A stretch of DNA of 64,000 nucleotides from Altibacter sp. (lineage in GTDB: Bacteria > Bacteroidota > Bacteroidia > Flavobacteriales > Flavobacteriaceae). A program made the translations under genes and the position numbers. Positions 9,771 through 19,451 of the stretch are shown here, in pieces. The stretch lies in the NCBI RefSeq assembly GCF_019913785.1, contig NZ_JAIOHK010000055.1:124001-188000 (forward strand). Reading direction: 5' to 3'. The notes under the pieces are model-generated. The model ran no database searches. It was not told the origin of the DNA and saw only the letters and a program-made list of their open reading frames with translations. Each line of letters starts with the position of its first letter. The first letter of the stretch is position 1.

Positions 9771-10991
9771 TTAAAATGCAATACAATCCAATTGGTCCTT
9801 TAATGGGGGCATAAACGCATAAAAATCTTCGTGATACTCAACAGGTAGTGGTTTGGAAAACGGAAGATCTTCTTTGAACGGGTCAACTTCCTTCCCGTTC
9901 TTCCAAAAACGATAGCAAACATGTGGGCCACCCGTATTTCCTGTCATCCCAATCCAGCCAATAACATCTCCTTGTTGTACGTATTGTCCCACATTCACTT
10001 TGCGACTTTTCATGTGCAAATATTGGGTTTCATAACTGCCATTATGTTTAATTTTTACGTAGTTCCCGTTACCTCCCCTGCGTTCCGATTTGGTTACCGT
10101 ACCATCTGCTGTTGCCAAAATAGGGGTTCCCAATGGAGCCGCAAAATCGGTGCCTCGATGAGGTCTCAATTTGTAGCCATAATATTTAATGCGCCTGTTC
10201 AAATTATAGCGGGATGAGATTCTGAAATTAAATTGTATAGGAGACTTTAGGAAGGCTCTACGCAAATTATCGGCCTTTTCGTCGTAAAAATCAGACACAA
10301 CATTTGCACTATCATTTTTATAATTGAAGGCGTACAGTGCTTTTCCCTTATGTTCAAAAAAAGTTGCTTTTATCTCTTCAATCCCAGCAGGTATCGTATC
10401 GTTGATATATTTCTCGGTATAGATCACTTTAAAGCGATCCCCCGGTTGCAGGTGGAAAAAATTTACTGTCCAGGCATATATATTCGCTAGGCGGTCTGTC
10501 ATATACGGACTTAAATTCTCTTCTGCCATTGTTTGTGAAAGTGAACTGGTTATAATTCCAGAAGCCTCCCGTTCAATAAAACGGACAGGTTTTTTGTCGT
10601 TATAACAATTTAGGCTATCTCTAAAATCAACTACGGCAAAATCTACCTTATTCTTTTCATAGATAAACACCTGAGTGGTATTGGTGGTATCCTTGGAATT
10701 CAGTAAAACATAGGGCTTACCAACCACAATTTTTCGAACATCAAAGCTGTCCTTAAACTTATTGGCCACTTCAAATATTTTGTCTTGTGGAACTCCATTT
10801 GCGTCAAGAATAGCTCCAAATGTATCTCCGGTTCGGATGGTATCTCGGATTACGTTAAAATCGTTTAACGTATAACCATATTCTACCAAGAGGGGGATTT
10901 CTTCGACGATTTCTTCAATAACATCGTCTTTTTGAGTATCGCATGCAACACAGGCTAAAAATAGGGGGAGTAGGTACTTTAGTTTCTTCAA
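9771..10991 (-). CDS. M23-family peptidoglycan metallopeptidase lipoprotein
   Basis: A short signal with lipobox (FLACVACD) suggests an outer-membrane or periplasmic lipoprotein of 406 residues. Residues ~40-250 form a region like the LysM/OapA-type N-terminal part of such enzymes. Residues ~265-375 are the LytM/M23 domain: HRGTDFAAPLGTPI gives the first zinc His and Asp, and TQYLHMK and GPHVCYRFW give the remaining His residues. All zinc ligands are present, so it should cut peptide cross-links in the cell wall. It follows the tryptophan dioxygenase-like gene by 21 bases and may share its transcript, though the functions are unrelated. Confidence 0.9.
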   Translation of the reverse strand: MKKLKYLLPLFLACVACDTQKDDVIEEIVEEIPLLVEYGYTLNDFNVIRDTIRTGDTFGAILDANGVPQDKIFEVANKFKDSFDVRKIVVGKPYVLLNSKDTTNTTQVFIYEKNKVDFAVVDFRDSLNCYNDKKPVRFIEREASGIITSSLSQTMAEENLSPYMTDRLANIYAWTVNFFHLQPGDRFKVIYTEKYINDTIPAGIEEIKATFFEHKGKALYAFNYKNDSANVVSDFYDEKADNLRRAFLKSPIQFNFRISSRYNLNRRIKYYGYKLRPHRGTDFAAPLGTPILATADGTVTKSERRGGNGNYVKIKHNGSYETQYLHMKSRKVNVGQYVQQGDVIGWIGMTGNTGGPHVCYRFWKNGKEVDPFKEDLPFSKPLPVEYHEDFYAFMPPLKDQLDCIAF

Positions 10992-11012
10992 TTTTACTTA
11001 ATTATTTATTCT

Positions 11013-11945
11013 CTAAACATTGGTTCCCCAGTCTTTCAATTCTTGTGCAGTCCATACTTCGGGGAAAAATATTCTTCTTTGGTATTTCGGGTGCATATAT
11101 TTGGTCCATTCGCTACCACCGGTTGCCTCCACTGCCTCGTCATTAATTTTTAAGTACTTGTTGGCTGCATTGTAATGTGCCATCACCCAGGTTATGTTTA
11201 CCGTAAAATCATAATGACGCATGGCATCACGAAGCTTAGGGTCTTGCTTAATCGATTCGGGCAATTGCTTAAATTTGGCGTACAAATTTATAGTATTATA
11301 TTCTTCTGTGAAGGCTATAAATTCATTTTTATATTTTTCTTCAAATGCAGTAAGTAAGTATGATTTTTTACCCGTTTCATAATCCTTCCCTGCAGCTTGC
11401 CAATACAAATGCTCCAAGGCGTGTTCGTATGGTGTATTTCGATCTATGGTATCTCTAAATCGGGCATCGATTAAATTTATAAGGTCTGTAGACGCAAATT
11501 CAATTTTTCGATATTGCGCACTTTGGAAACCACTTGCCGGCGTTAATGTGGTTCTAAATTTCATATATTGTGCTACTTCCATTCCATCACCCATAATGGT
11601 AAACGAAGAGGTGAGCATATCGAAATAGCGGCTAATTCGCATTAATTTGGTTGAAAAAAATTCGACAGTAATATCTGCCGTATGCGAAACCTGACTAATT
11701 TCCCAGAGGATCATCTTAAACAATAGTTCGTTCACCTGATGGTACATAATAAAGACCATCTCATCGGGTAAGGTGGTACGTTGTACCTGTAAGTTTAGTA
11801 GGGCATCTGTCTGAATGTAGTCCCAATAGGTCATTGGTTCGCCGTACAGTAACCCCTCAAGGTGAGTCTCCATATCCTGCCCTATGGCAGCATACTTTTT
11901 TTCTAATTGCTCTAAAAGTTTTTTGGTGTTGGGTGTTATTTCCAT
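11013..11945 (-). CDS. Tryptophan 2,3-dioxygenase family protein
   Basis: About 310 residues of the heme-dependent TDO family: LTYWDYI-like motif (here MTYWDYIQTDALLNLQ), MYHQVNELLFKM, then ASGFQSAQYRKIE, all hallmarks of TDO active-site helices. In known TDOs the enzyme opens the indole ring of tryptophan to N-formylkynurenine. The ATG at 11945 starts one base after the upstream DUF3108 stop, a normal coupled arrangement; the ATG at 11957 would overlap it. No other kynurenine pathway gene is in the window, but tyrosine-degradation genes lie just upstream. Confidence 0.85.
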   Translation of the reverse strand: MEITPNTKKLLEQLEKKYAAIGQDMETHLEGLLYGEPMTYWDYIQTDALLNLQVQRTTLPDEMVFIMYHQVNELLFKMILWEISQVSHTADITVEFFSTKLMRISRYFDMLTSSFTIMGDGMEVAQYMKFRTTLTPASGFQSAQYRKIEFASTDLINLIDARFRDTIDRNTPYEHALEHLYWQAAGKDYETGKKSYLLTAFEEKYKNEFIAFTEEYNTINLYAKFKQLPESIKQDPKLRDAMRHYDFTVNITWVMAHYNAANKYLKINDEAVEATGGSEWTKYMHPKYQRRIFFPEVWTAQELKDWGTNV

Positions 11946-11946
11946 A

Positions 11947-12717
11947 TTAATCTGCAATAATTTTAAAAGAATGTTTCAACCCTTTAAATTGAATTAGGGT
12001 TGCCTTTAGGGAGCCAACTGCTAAATCTGCCTTTATAAGTATGGGTATTTTGTTATCGTCGTCACTTACCCATACCGTAAGGCTTTCTTTTTCTTTAAAG
12101 ACTCTTCCAGCCTGTACATAGGGGCGAAAAATCAAACAGGGAACTTTTCCAAAACTTGTATTGAGGGTTTCCCTGCCTAAAAATTTGAGTCTAAATTTAT
12201 AGTTTTCCTTATCAAAAAACATATCCATATCAATGGTTTCCCCTTCTTCTATATTTTTTACATCTAAATTGTTGCGTAAATAGTAGAATGAAGATACCAT
12301 GTCTTGTGCATCTTTTGGAAAAGAAACCAGATCCTTTTCATTGTGCTTTTTATTATAGACCAGTGCCTTATTGGTAGTATGGTTAAAGTCAATCTGAATA
12401 TCTTTGGTATGCCCTCCTTCGTCAATTTTTCGGATAAAGCGATACGGAATGTCTTTTTGTTTGTCTACATACGATTGATAGTAATCTTCTACTTTAAAGA
12501 ACCATCTTGAAACTCCGATGGTTTTTCCTTCGCCTTTAATATGATGCACCTCCTTGCCGTTCAACATAGCGTTATTTACCTCGAGTGTCGCGTAGCCTGC
12601 TGTAACAAACCCATAATGTACCCTGAACTTAAACCATTCTCCATCACCATACGCCTTTTCCTGAGCCGAAACGGTGAAGCTGCTGCATAATAAGAACACT
12701 AATAGTAATCTTTTCAT
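11947..12717 (-). CDS. DUF3108 domain periplasmic/envelope protein
   Basis: From the ATG at 12717 the protein is 256 residues with a signal peptide ending at VSAQEK. The rest matches the DUF3108 family, a lipocalin-like beta barrel fold of unknown function in Gram-negative bacteria. A longer in-frame reading to 12918 is rejected because it would run through a terminator and into hppD. It is immediately upstream of, and probably co-transcribed with, the TDO-family gene. Confidence 0.8.
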   Translation of the reverse strand: MKRLLLVFLLCSSFTVSAQEKAYGDGEWFKFRVHYGFVTAGYATLEVNNAMLNGKEVHHIKGEGKTIGVSRWFFKVEDYYQSYVDKQKDIPYRFIRKIDEGGHTKDIQIDFNHTTNKALVYNKKHNEKDLVSFPKDAQDMVSSFYYLRNNLDVKNIEEGETIDMDMFFDKENYKFRLKFLGRETLNTSFGKVPCLIFRPYVQAGRVFKEKESLTVWVSDDDNKIPILIKADLAVGSLKATLIQFKGLKHSFKIIAD

Positions 12718-12766
12718 AGATTTGGGTATTGGTTTTGAAAGGGTATTACAACTTCCATTCCAAAAC

Positions 12767-12798
12767 AAAAACTCCATCTGACTAGACGATGGAGTTTT
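12767..12798 (-). terminator. Intrinsic terminator after hppD
   Basis: An 11-12 bp stem (12767-12778 with 12788-12798) and a 9-base loop, with A-rich sequence on the left giving U residues on the leftward transcript. Confidence 0.75.
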
Positions 12799-12814
12799 GA
12801 GATTGTTACATTTG

Positions 12815-13975
12815 TCACAGGGTCCCGCGTGCAGCTTGCTCCCGCTCAATTGACTCAAACAATGCTTTAAAATTTCCGGCACCAAAGCCTTTGGCTCCCA
12901 TGCGTTGAATGATTTCAAAAAATAAAGTAGGCCTGTCTTCTAATGGTTTTGTGAAAATTTGCAGCAAATAGCCCTCCTCATCTGCATCAACTAAGATAGA
13001 CAGTTTCTGCAATTCTTTTATGTCTTCTTTCATCATGTCCATATGTGCGCCTAATCGCCTAGGGATATCATCGTAATACTCCTGTGGTGGTGGTGGCAAA
13101 AACTCTACTCCTCTCGCTTTTAACTGTGCCACTGTCTTGATCACGTCGTCTGTGGCCAATGCAAGGTGTTGTACTCCAGCTCCTTCATAAAAATCTAAAT
13201 ACTCCTCTATTTGAGATTTTTTAATTCCTTTGGCAGGTTCATTGATAGGAAATTTGATGCGGCCATTGCCATTACTCATTACCTTACTCATCAGTGCAGA
13301 ATACTCCGTATGAATTTGCTTATCGTCAAAGGATAGGAAGTTCACAAATCCCATTACATCCTCATACCATTTTACCCAGGTGTTCATTTGCCCCCAACCA
13401 ACATTTCCAACCATGTGGTCTATAAATTTCAAGCCTGTTGGTGTAGGGTTATAATCTGATTTCCACGCCCTAAATCCGGGTAGGAAAGCCCCTTTATAGT
13501 TCTTCCGTTCGACAAACATATGAACGGTTTCTCCATAGGTATAAATCCCCGCACGTACTACTTCTCCATGTTCGTCTTTTTCGACTGTAGGCTCCATATA
13601 CGATTTTGCCCCACGTTTCGTAGTTTCTTCATAAGCACTTCTAGCATCGTCTACCCACAAAGCAATAACCTTTACCCCATCGCCATGTTTGACTATATGA
13701 TCGTTGATGGGTGATGTACTTGTCAATGGTGTCGTGAGCACAATCCTTATTTTGTCCTGCTTCAAGACGTAGCTTACCTCATCTCTCGACCCGGTTTCTA
13801 GCCCTTTATACGCATGTGATTGAAACCCGAAGGCCGTTTTATAAAAGTGTGCCGATTGCTTGGCGTTTCCAACGTAGAATTCGACATAGTCGGTCCCCAA
13901 TAAGGGCAGAAAATCTTTTGCCCCTTCAAATATTTTTTCTAATCCGTAGTTTACTGATTTTACCTCTTTGCTCAT
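12815..13975 (-). CDS. hppD: 4-hydroxyphenylpyruvate dioxygenase
   Basis: 386 residues with two vicinal-oxygen-chelate halves. The first covers residues ~20-155. The second (~185-380) carries the iron ligands: His in FIDHMVGNV, His in GVQHLALA and Glu in LFFEIIQRMG. The C-terminal gating helix GAGNFKALFESIE is intact. It converts 4-hydroxyphenylpyruvate to homogentisate in tyrosine breakdown, using Fe(II) and O2 in the cytoplasm. hmgA, the next enzyme of the pathway, lies just upstream on the same strand. The remaining steps (maleylacetoacetate isomerase, fumarylacetoacetase) are not in this window. Confidence 0.97.
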   Translation of the reverse strand: MSKEVKSVNYGLEKIFEGAKDFLPLLGTDYVEFYVGNAKQSAHFYKTAFGFQSHAYKGLETGSRDEVSYVLKQDKIRIVLTTPLTSTSPINDHIVKHGDGVKVIALWVDDARSAYEETTKRGAKSYMEPTVEKDEHGEVVRAGIYTYGETVHMFVERKNYKGAFLPGFRAWKSDYNPTPTGLKFIDHMVGNVGWGQMNTWVKWYEDVMGFVNFLSFDDKQIHTEYSALMSKVMSNGNGRIKFPINEPAKGIKKSQIEEYLDFYEGAGVQHLALATDDVIKTVAQLKARGVEFLPPPPQEYYDDIPRRLGAHMDMMKEDIKELQKLSILVDADEEGYLLQIFTKPLEDRPTLFFEIIQRMGAKGFGAGNFKALFESIEREQAARGTL

Positions 13976-13988
13976 TTCTAAATCATTT

Positions 13989-14054
13989 TAGCCCCGATTG
14001 CAGCGGCATCCTCCCAATTTATTGGGAGATACAGCGGAAAGCGGGAATTGCTCC
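13989..14054 (+). ncRNA. Candidate flavo-1-type structured RNA
   Basis: The hmgA-hppD gap holds a compact structure. AGC/GCT and CCCG/CGGG pair at the ends, conserved-looking single-stranded blocks (CAGCGGCATCC and GATACAGCGGAAAG) follow, and a perfect 8-bp central hairpin lies at 14011-14018 / 14021-14028. From memory this pattern resembles the flavo-1 RNA motif, common in Flavobacteriia and of unknown function. The orientation chosen is the one in which I recall those blocks; the reverse strand could instead act as a terminator for hmgA. Confidence 0.55.
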
Positions 14055-14063
14055 AAATCTATA

Positions 14064-15221
14064 TTACTCTAACCACGACTGGTAATAGGTGTCATCGGCT
14101 ATTTTTAATGCTTCTTCTGTTACTTTTAAGGGTTTAAACGTATCGACCATTACAGCCAACTCGTCTGTCTTTGCCTTTCCAATACTGCGTTCGGCAGCGC
14201 CCGGATGTGGACCATGAGGTATTCCGGCGGGATGTAGTGAAATATGGCCTGCATCCACATCGTTCCTACTCATAAAATCTCCATCTACATAATATAACAC
14301 CTCATCGCTGTCAATATTGCTGTGGTTGTAAGGTGCCGGGATACTTTCGGGGTGGTAATCGTACAGTCTAGGAACAAAACTACACACTACAAAGGCATCC
14401 GACTCGAAGGTTTGATGCACCGGTGGTGGTTGATGAATGCGCCCGGTTATGGGTTCGAAATCATGTATGGAGAAAGCATAGGGATAATTATAGCCATCGT
14501 AACCAACAACATCGAAGGGATGTGTTGCATAGACCATTTCAATGATCTCGTCCTGTTTTTTAACTTTCATCAAGAAGTCTCCTTTTTGGTCGAAGGTTTC
14601 CAGTTTTGATGGTTTACGAATGTCTCGTTCGCAAAATGGAGAATGTTCTAACAATTGTCCAAACCAGTTTCTATATCTTTTTGGCGTATAAATAGGACGA
14701 TACGACTCTACAATAAATAATCTATTATCTGTAGTATCAAAATCAATTTGATAAATGATCCCTCTGGGAATTAGTAAATAATCCCCGTATTTAAAATCGA
14801 GGTTCCCCAAGAAGGTGCGAAGGGTCCCACTTCCTTTATGAACAAAAAGTAATTCATCTGCATCTGTATTCTTATAGAAATAATCTCGCAGGGAATCTTT
14901 GGGTGCCGCCAATATGATATTGCAGTCGCTATTGGTGAGTACCACCTTACGACTTTCCAGATAATCGTTTTCGGGTGCCACTTGAAACCCTTTTAACCGG
15001 TACGAGCGCAAATTGTTGCTCTTAGCAATTTTTGGCGCAATACTATATTGTTTTTTGATCTCCTTAACTTGCGTAGGTCTGTGTTCGTGATAGATATTGC
15101 AGTACATTCCGTCAAATCCAACGGTTCCAAAAAGCTGTTCGGCGTACAAAGATCCATCGGGTTTACGAAATTGGATATGTCGTTTGGGAGGAATTTTCCC
15201 GAGTTGGTGATAAAATGGCAT
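14064..15221 (-). CDS. hmgA: Homogentisate 1,2-dioxygenase
   Basis: 385 residues of the homogentisate dioxygenase cupin family, shorter at both ends than the ~430-residue Pseudomonas enzyme. The N-terminal cupin is about residues 100-190 (LLIPRGIIYQIDF). The C-terminal half holds the iron-binding HPAGIPHGPHPG loop and the nearby Glu. It opens the ring of homogentisate to maleylacetoacetate. It precedes hppD, the enzyme that makes its substrate, on the same strand with a structured RNA between them. A product-substrate operon for tyrosine use is the clear reading. Confidence 0.93.
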   Translation of the reverse strand: MPFYHQLGKIPPKRHIQFRKPDGSLYAEQLFGTVGFDGMYCNIYHEHRPTQVKEIKKQYSIAPKIAKSNNLRSYRLKGFQVAPENDYLESRKVVLTNSDCNIILAAPKDSLRDYFYKNTDADELLFVHKGSGTLRTFLGNLDFKYGDYLLIPRGIIYQIDFDTTDNRLFIVESYRPIYTPKRYRNWFGQLLEHSPFCERDIRKPSKLETFDQKGDFLMKVKKQDEIIEMVYATHPFDVVGYDGYNYPYAFSIHDFEPITGRIHQPPPVHQTFESDAFVVCSFVPRLYDYHPESIPAPYNHSNIDSDEVLYYVDGDFMSRNDVDAGHISLHPAGIPHGPHPGAAERSIGKAKTDELAVMVDTFKPLKVTEEALKIADDTYYQSWLE

Positions 15222-15280
15222 ATGAGGTAATTTTACTATACAAATATCGGAAAAAATACGGGGAGTTCTTTAAGAAATTA

Positions 15281-17515
15281 TTAAAACCTGAACCCCACGC
15301 TCACATACCATTCTCCCTCATCCCGTTCGGGGGAATAGGAGTATTTTACTTCTACAGGACCCAAGAATGTCTCTAGCCCATACCCCAATGCATAGGAGCT
15401 GTAATCTATCCCATCGATCCACTCGCCACTAGTAAACAAACCATCTCCTACATTGGCAATATTTACTGAAAGATTAATATGGTTTTTCTTGAACACCTCG
15501 TAATCCAAGGTCAAGGCCGATTTTAAATAGGTGTCGCCTCGTACGCTCAAGGGTTCGTAACCATAAAAAGGAACAATGTTGTTCAAGGGTTTGTACCCAT
15601 ATCCTCCTATAAAAAAGTCGAGAGAACGTGTTGAGGCACCTCCAATTTTAAAACCTCCTTCGGTGGTAAGCTCTGTTGAAAATTTATCTGAAAATGAAAA
15701 GGCATAGCCAATCTTTGCCTTTGAAATAGAGAATTCATCGAAATTCTTATTGAGTCCGTGGGCAAAAAGGTACAAATGAAAATCTCCTTTAAAGAAAATC
15801 CCCTTATTTGGAAAAAAGCTATTGTCGTAGGTATCGTATTTTAAATAGCCATAGGAACTAAAGTAATTGGTGTTTTCAAAAATGGTTCTGGGGTTATTGT
15901 TTTCGTCTATTCCTATGGTTTCAGACAAATAGCGAAGCCACTTGTGTTCTGCCCCTATTCCTAACAAAAACGTTCTTCTGAACAAGGTCTCCACATACAC
16001 TCGGTTGGTAACATCGCCATACTTCAAAGAAATTCTGTTCAGTTGTGTATCCACTTCGGCCAAGGATTCGTTTACAATAAAATCGATAGGAATGTCTTCA
16101 TCAAAAAAATGGTAACTGGAATTTAACCCAATGCTCCAATAGAAACCTTTGTCTATATAGTAATCAATATTATACCGAAAATTATCCCCTACTATAAAAT
16201 CGAAAGAGGCAATATCGTTATTTGTAAAAATTCGTTTTTGGGTCACGTTAATCATGGCCGCCGTGCGAAACAAATCATCGTAATGAGCCCCTAATCGCAA
16301 TAGCGTATTCGACTTGCTTTCCCTAACATCTAGCAGTACCGTTGTTTGTCCGTTCTCGTCTTCCAAAAAGCGGTGATTAATATCCTGAAAATTTCCTGTA
16401 GCCGAAAGGTTATTGATCCCTTCATTAAAGCGTTGGTAGGAGGTTTTTGCCGGGGTTATCAGTTTCAATTTCCCCAACAAATAGGCTCGGGTGTATTTTT
16501 TATTTCCAGTAATCTGGACCTCTTTAATGAATAGGGAATCGTTCTTAACAAAATTTACTTTTGGCCTCGGTTTGTATTGTTGCGTTGCGGCTATATCTTT
16601 AAGTCGCTTCGCAAATAGGCCTGCCTCTTCCTCCCCGGCATTGACGATTTTCTGTCCGTCACTAAAAGAGACCACCGTAAAGTCGCTCATATTGGGTTTA
16701 ATGTATATATCGGTCTTCTTTCGCTTCTCCACCATATCATTAATGGTTCGATAATTATTTATTTGCACCAATACATCGAAGGCCGAGTTTAATCGGTCTC
16801 TCCCTCGAAGCGAATCCTGTACATCAACCCCAATTACAATATCGGCTCCCATGGCTCGTACCTCATCCACCGGATAATTATTGACCACTCCACCGTCCAC
16901 CATCACCGTATCGTTGATGACTACAGGGCTGAACAAGGAAGGAAGTGCTCCACTGGCTGTAATGGCTCTTGGGAGGTAGCCTTTATTCAAGATCACTTCC
17001 TTCCCGGTTTCTACATTGGTGGCAATACAAAAGAAAGGGATGGGGAGTTTATTAAAATCTTCAATGTCGTTAACATGCGCTGTAAGTTTGGATAGAAAAT
17101 TATATACATTCTGTCCTTTTGAAAGTGCTGAAGGAAACGAAATTTGAAATTTGTCAAACGGAAGGGTTAGCGCATATTTTTCCGATTCAGCCTTTTCATA
17201 AAACGTTTTTGCCCTACGGGGAATTTCATCCTGAATGAGATCGTCAAAATTGATTTCTTTGAAAATGGAGTCCAGTTGTTTTGCTGTATATCCCGAAGCA
17301 TATAGCGACCCAATTATGGCTCCCATACTTGTTCCTCCAATGTAATCGATACGAACTCCGGATTCTTCAATTACCTTTAAAGCGCCAATATGTGCAAGTC
17401 CTTTGGCGCCACCACCGCTAAGCACCAAACCAACTTTAACATCTTTGGTTTCAGGTTCCTGAGCATGCAGTAAGGCGGCACACAATACCATTGCTATAAA
17501 AGCTATTTTCTTCAT
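15281..17515 (-). CDS. Patatin-like phospholipase fused to POTRA and outer membrane barrel
   Basis: 744 residues with a signal peptide (about 1-18). Residues ~27-225 form a patatin domain with the oxyanion glycine loop LSGGGAKG, the nucleophile elbow GGTSMG (Ser) and the catalytic Asp in VDGGVVNN. Residues ~325-400 look like a POTRA module (FIKEVQITGNKKYTRAYL), and ~400-744 a BamA/FhaC-type barrel ending in GFRF. This is the PlpD-like layout (type Vd secretion), where the barrel holds or exports a lipase. It starts 4 bases before the uvrC stop (ATGA overlap), so it is translated together with uvrC. Confidence 0.88.
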   Translation of the reverse strand: MKKIAFIAMVLCAALLHAQEPETKDVKVGLVLSGGGAKGLAHIGALKVIEESGVRIDYIGGTSMGAIIGSLYASGYTAKQLDSIFKEINFDDLIQDEIPRRAKTFYEKAESEKYALTLPFDKFQISFPSALSKGQNVYNFLSKLTAHVNDIEDFNKLPIPFFCIATNVETGKEVILNKGYLPRAITASGALPSLFSPVVINDTVMVDGGVVNNYPVDEVRAMGADIVIGVDVQDSLRGRDRLNSAFDVLVQINNYRTINDMVEKRKKTDIYIKPNMSDFTVVSFSDGQKIVNAGEEEAGLFAKRLKDIAATQQYKPRPKVNFVKNDSLFIKEVQITGNKKYTRAYLLGKLKLITPAKTSYQRFNEGINNLSATGNFQDINHRFLEDENGQTTVLLDVRESKSNTLLRLGAHYDDLFRTAAMINVTQKRIFTNNDIASFDFIVGDNFRYNIDYYIDKGFYWSIGLNSSYHFFDEDIPIDFIVNESLAEVDTQLNRISLKYGDVTNRVYVETLFRRTFLLGIGAEHKWLRYLSETIGIDENNNPRTIFENTNYFSSYGYLKYDTYDNSFFPNKGIFFKGDFHLYLFAHGLNKNFDEFSISKAKIGYAFSFSDKFSTELTTEGGFKIGGASTRSLDFFIGGYGYKPLNNIVPFYGYEPLSVRGDTYLKSALTLDYEVFKKNHINLSVNIANVGDGLFTSGEWIDGIDYSSYALGYGLETFLGPVEVKYSYSPERDEGEWYVSVGFRF

Positions 17516-19308
17516 GTATTTGTTTGAAAGTAGGTTATAATTTTATTTGCTTTATCGGCTCCAACCACATTGGCGAGTTCTTCAAAGCTCGCCTTTGCTA
17601 TCCGTCTGGTACTCTTAAAATGTTTAAACAATACGACAACTGTTTTTTCGCCAATACCCGGAATAGTCTCCAGTGCAGTATTCAAAGCATCTTTACTTCT
17701 CTTATCTCGGTGGAAGCTAATTCCGAAGCGGTGGGCCTCATTTCGCAATTGTTGAATAATTTTTAAGGTTTCCGATTTCTTATCTAAATATAGGGGAATT
17801 GGATCATCGGGGTAAAATAATTCCTCCAATCGCTTCGCAATCCCTACAATCGCAATCTTTCCTCTTAATTCGAGTTTTTCTAAACTTCTCAATGCGGAAG
17901 TTAATTGACCCTTCCCTCCATCTATGATGATTAATTGCGGCAAAGGTTGCTCCTCTTCTAACATTCGTTTATACCGCCTATAAACTACTTCTTCCATGGA
18001 AGCATAATCATCGGGGCCTTCGACTGTTTTAATATTGAATTTTCGGTACTCTTTTTTGCTGGGCTTGCCATTTTTAAAAACCACACAGGCAGCCACCGGA
18101 TGCGACCCTTGGATATTACTGTTGTCAAAACATTCTATATGCCTTGGCTCGACCGAAAGCCGTAAGTCCTTTTTCATCTGTGCCATGATACGCTTTTCAT
18201 GCCTGTCGGGGTCTACAATCTTGGCCTGCTTAAATCGTTCCATACGATAATACTTGGCATTGCGTAGGGAAAGATCAAGGATGTGCTTTTTGTCTCCTAC
18301 TTTGGGAATATGGACCCTTACCCCGGTCTCGGTCGTTACCTTAAAAGGTACATAGATCTCTTTGGATTGGGAATGAAATCGTTGTCGTAATTCTATAATC
18401 GCCAATTCTAACAGCCGTTCATCGGTTTCGTCCAGTTTCTTTTTAATTTCCAGGGTATGGGACCGTATAATGGCTCCAAACGAAATTTGTAAGAAGTTGA
18501 TATAGGCATAGCTTTCATCCGAAACAATAGAAAAGACATCGACGTTGGTGATCTTGGGGTTGACAACGGTCGATTTCACCTGATAGTTTTCGAGTACATC
18601 TATTTTCTCTTTTACGCGCTGTGCTTCCTCGAAATTGAGGTTGGTCGCATAGGTCTTCATTTGCTTTTTAAATCGGGAAAGCGAATCTTTAAAGTTACCC
18701 TTCACGATGTTTCGGATGGCCTCTATATTCTCTTGATACGAGGCTTCAGAAATAAAACCCTCACAGGGTCCTAAGCAATTCCCAAGATGATATTCCAAAC
18801 AGACCTTGTACTTTCCGGCACGAATCTTTTCTTCCGACAGGTCGTAATTGCACGTACGCAGTGGATACAAACCTTTTATTAACTCCAACAAGGTGTGAAC
18901 TGTTTTCATATTGGTATACGGCCCGTAATATTCAGAGCCGTCCTTGATCAAACGGCGTGTTGAAAAAACCCTCGGAAAACGTTCTTTCTTAATGCAGATC
19001 CAGGGATAGGTCTTGTCATCTTTGAGCATGACATTGTATCGCGGCTGGTATTTCTTTATAAGATTGTTTTCCAGTAATAGGGCATCCGTTTCGGTGGCAA
19101 CCACAATGTGTTTAATATTTCTGATCTTTTTAACCAACAAACGCGTACGGCCATTGTCGTGCTGTTTTGTAAAATAGGAGCTCACCCTCTTTTTAAGGTT
19201 TTTTGCTTTCCCCACATAGAGCAATTTTTCGTCCTTGTCGTAATATTGATAGACCCCGGGAGATTCCGGGAGCGTAGAAATTTGCAATATCACAGATGCT
19301 TCGGCCAT
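17512..19308 (-). CDS. uvrC: Excinuclease ABC subunit C
   Basis: 598 residues in full UvrC order: GIY-YIG nuclease (~13-95, PGVYQYYDKDEKLLYVGKAK), a Cys-rich linker, a UVR domain (~200-235, NFEEAQRVKEKID) that binds UvrB, the RNase H-like 5' nuclease (~365-520, with ECFDNSNIQG and IIDGGKGQL), and a helix-hairpin-helix pair at the C-terminus. It makes the two incisions of nucleotide excision repair. A -7 promoter box ends so close to the ATG that the message may be nearly leaderless. Confidence 0.97.
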   Translation of the reverse strand: MAEASVILQISTLPESPGVYQYYDKDEKLLYVGKAKNLKKRVSSYFTKQHDNGRTRLLVKKIRNIKHIVVATETDALLLENNLIKKYQPRYNVMLKDDKTYPWICIKKERFPRVFSTRRLIKDGSEYYGPYTNMKTVHTLLELIKGLYPLRTCNYDLSEEKIRAGKYKVCLEYHLGNCLGPCEGFISEASYQENIEAIRNIVKGNFKDSLSRFKKQMKTYATNLNFEEAQRVKEKIDVLENYQVKSTVVNPKITNVDVFSIVSDESYAYINFLQISFGAIIRSHTLEIKKKLDETDERLLELAIIELRQRFHSQSKEIYVPFKVTTETGVRVHIPKVGDKKHILDLSLRNAKYYRMERFKQAKIVDPDRHEKRIMAQMKKDLRLSVEPRHIECFDNSNIQGSHPVAACVVFKNGKPSKKEYRKFNIKTVEGPDDYASMEEVVYRRYKRMLEEEQPLPQLIIIDGGKGQLTSALRSLEKLELRGKIAIVGIAKRLEELFYPDDPIPLYLDKKSETLKIIQQLRNEAHRFGISFHRDKRSKDALNTALETIPGIGEKTVVVLFKHFKSTRRIAKASFEELANVVGADKANKIITYFQTNT

Positions 19309-19312
19309 ACCT

Positions 19313-19320
19313 CAAAGATA
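19313..19320 (-). promoter_or_regulatory. Candidate -7 box very close to the uvrC start
   Basis: The minus strand reads TATCTTTG, a perfect match to TAnnTTTG, ending only 4 bases before the uvrC ATG. If used, transcription would start at or within a few bases of the start codon. Confidence 0.4.
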
Positions 19321-19451
19321 CTTGCAATTTTGTTTTTTGAAGCGCTTTGAAGTTTCAATTAGTGTTAAAAATGGGCTAAATGAACATTCTAAACTTCTTG
19401 CCTATTTGTCGTTTTAATTTTTTATTACATTGCAAGGGTTAAATTCACTTT

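Noticed and set aside
12718-12918. N-terminal extension of the DUF3108 gene
   Set aside because: It would run through the hppD terminator into the hppD coding region, and the internal ATG at 12717 is followed at once by a proper signal peptide.
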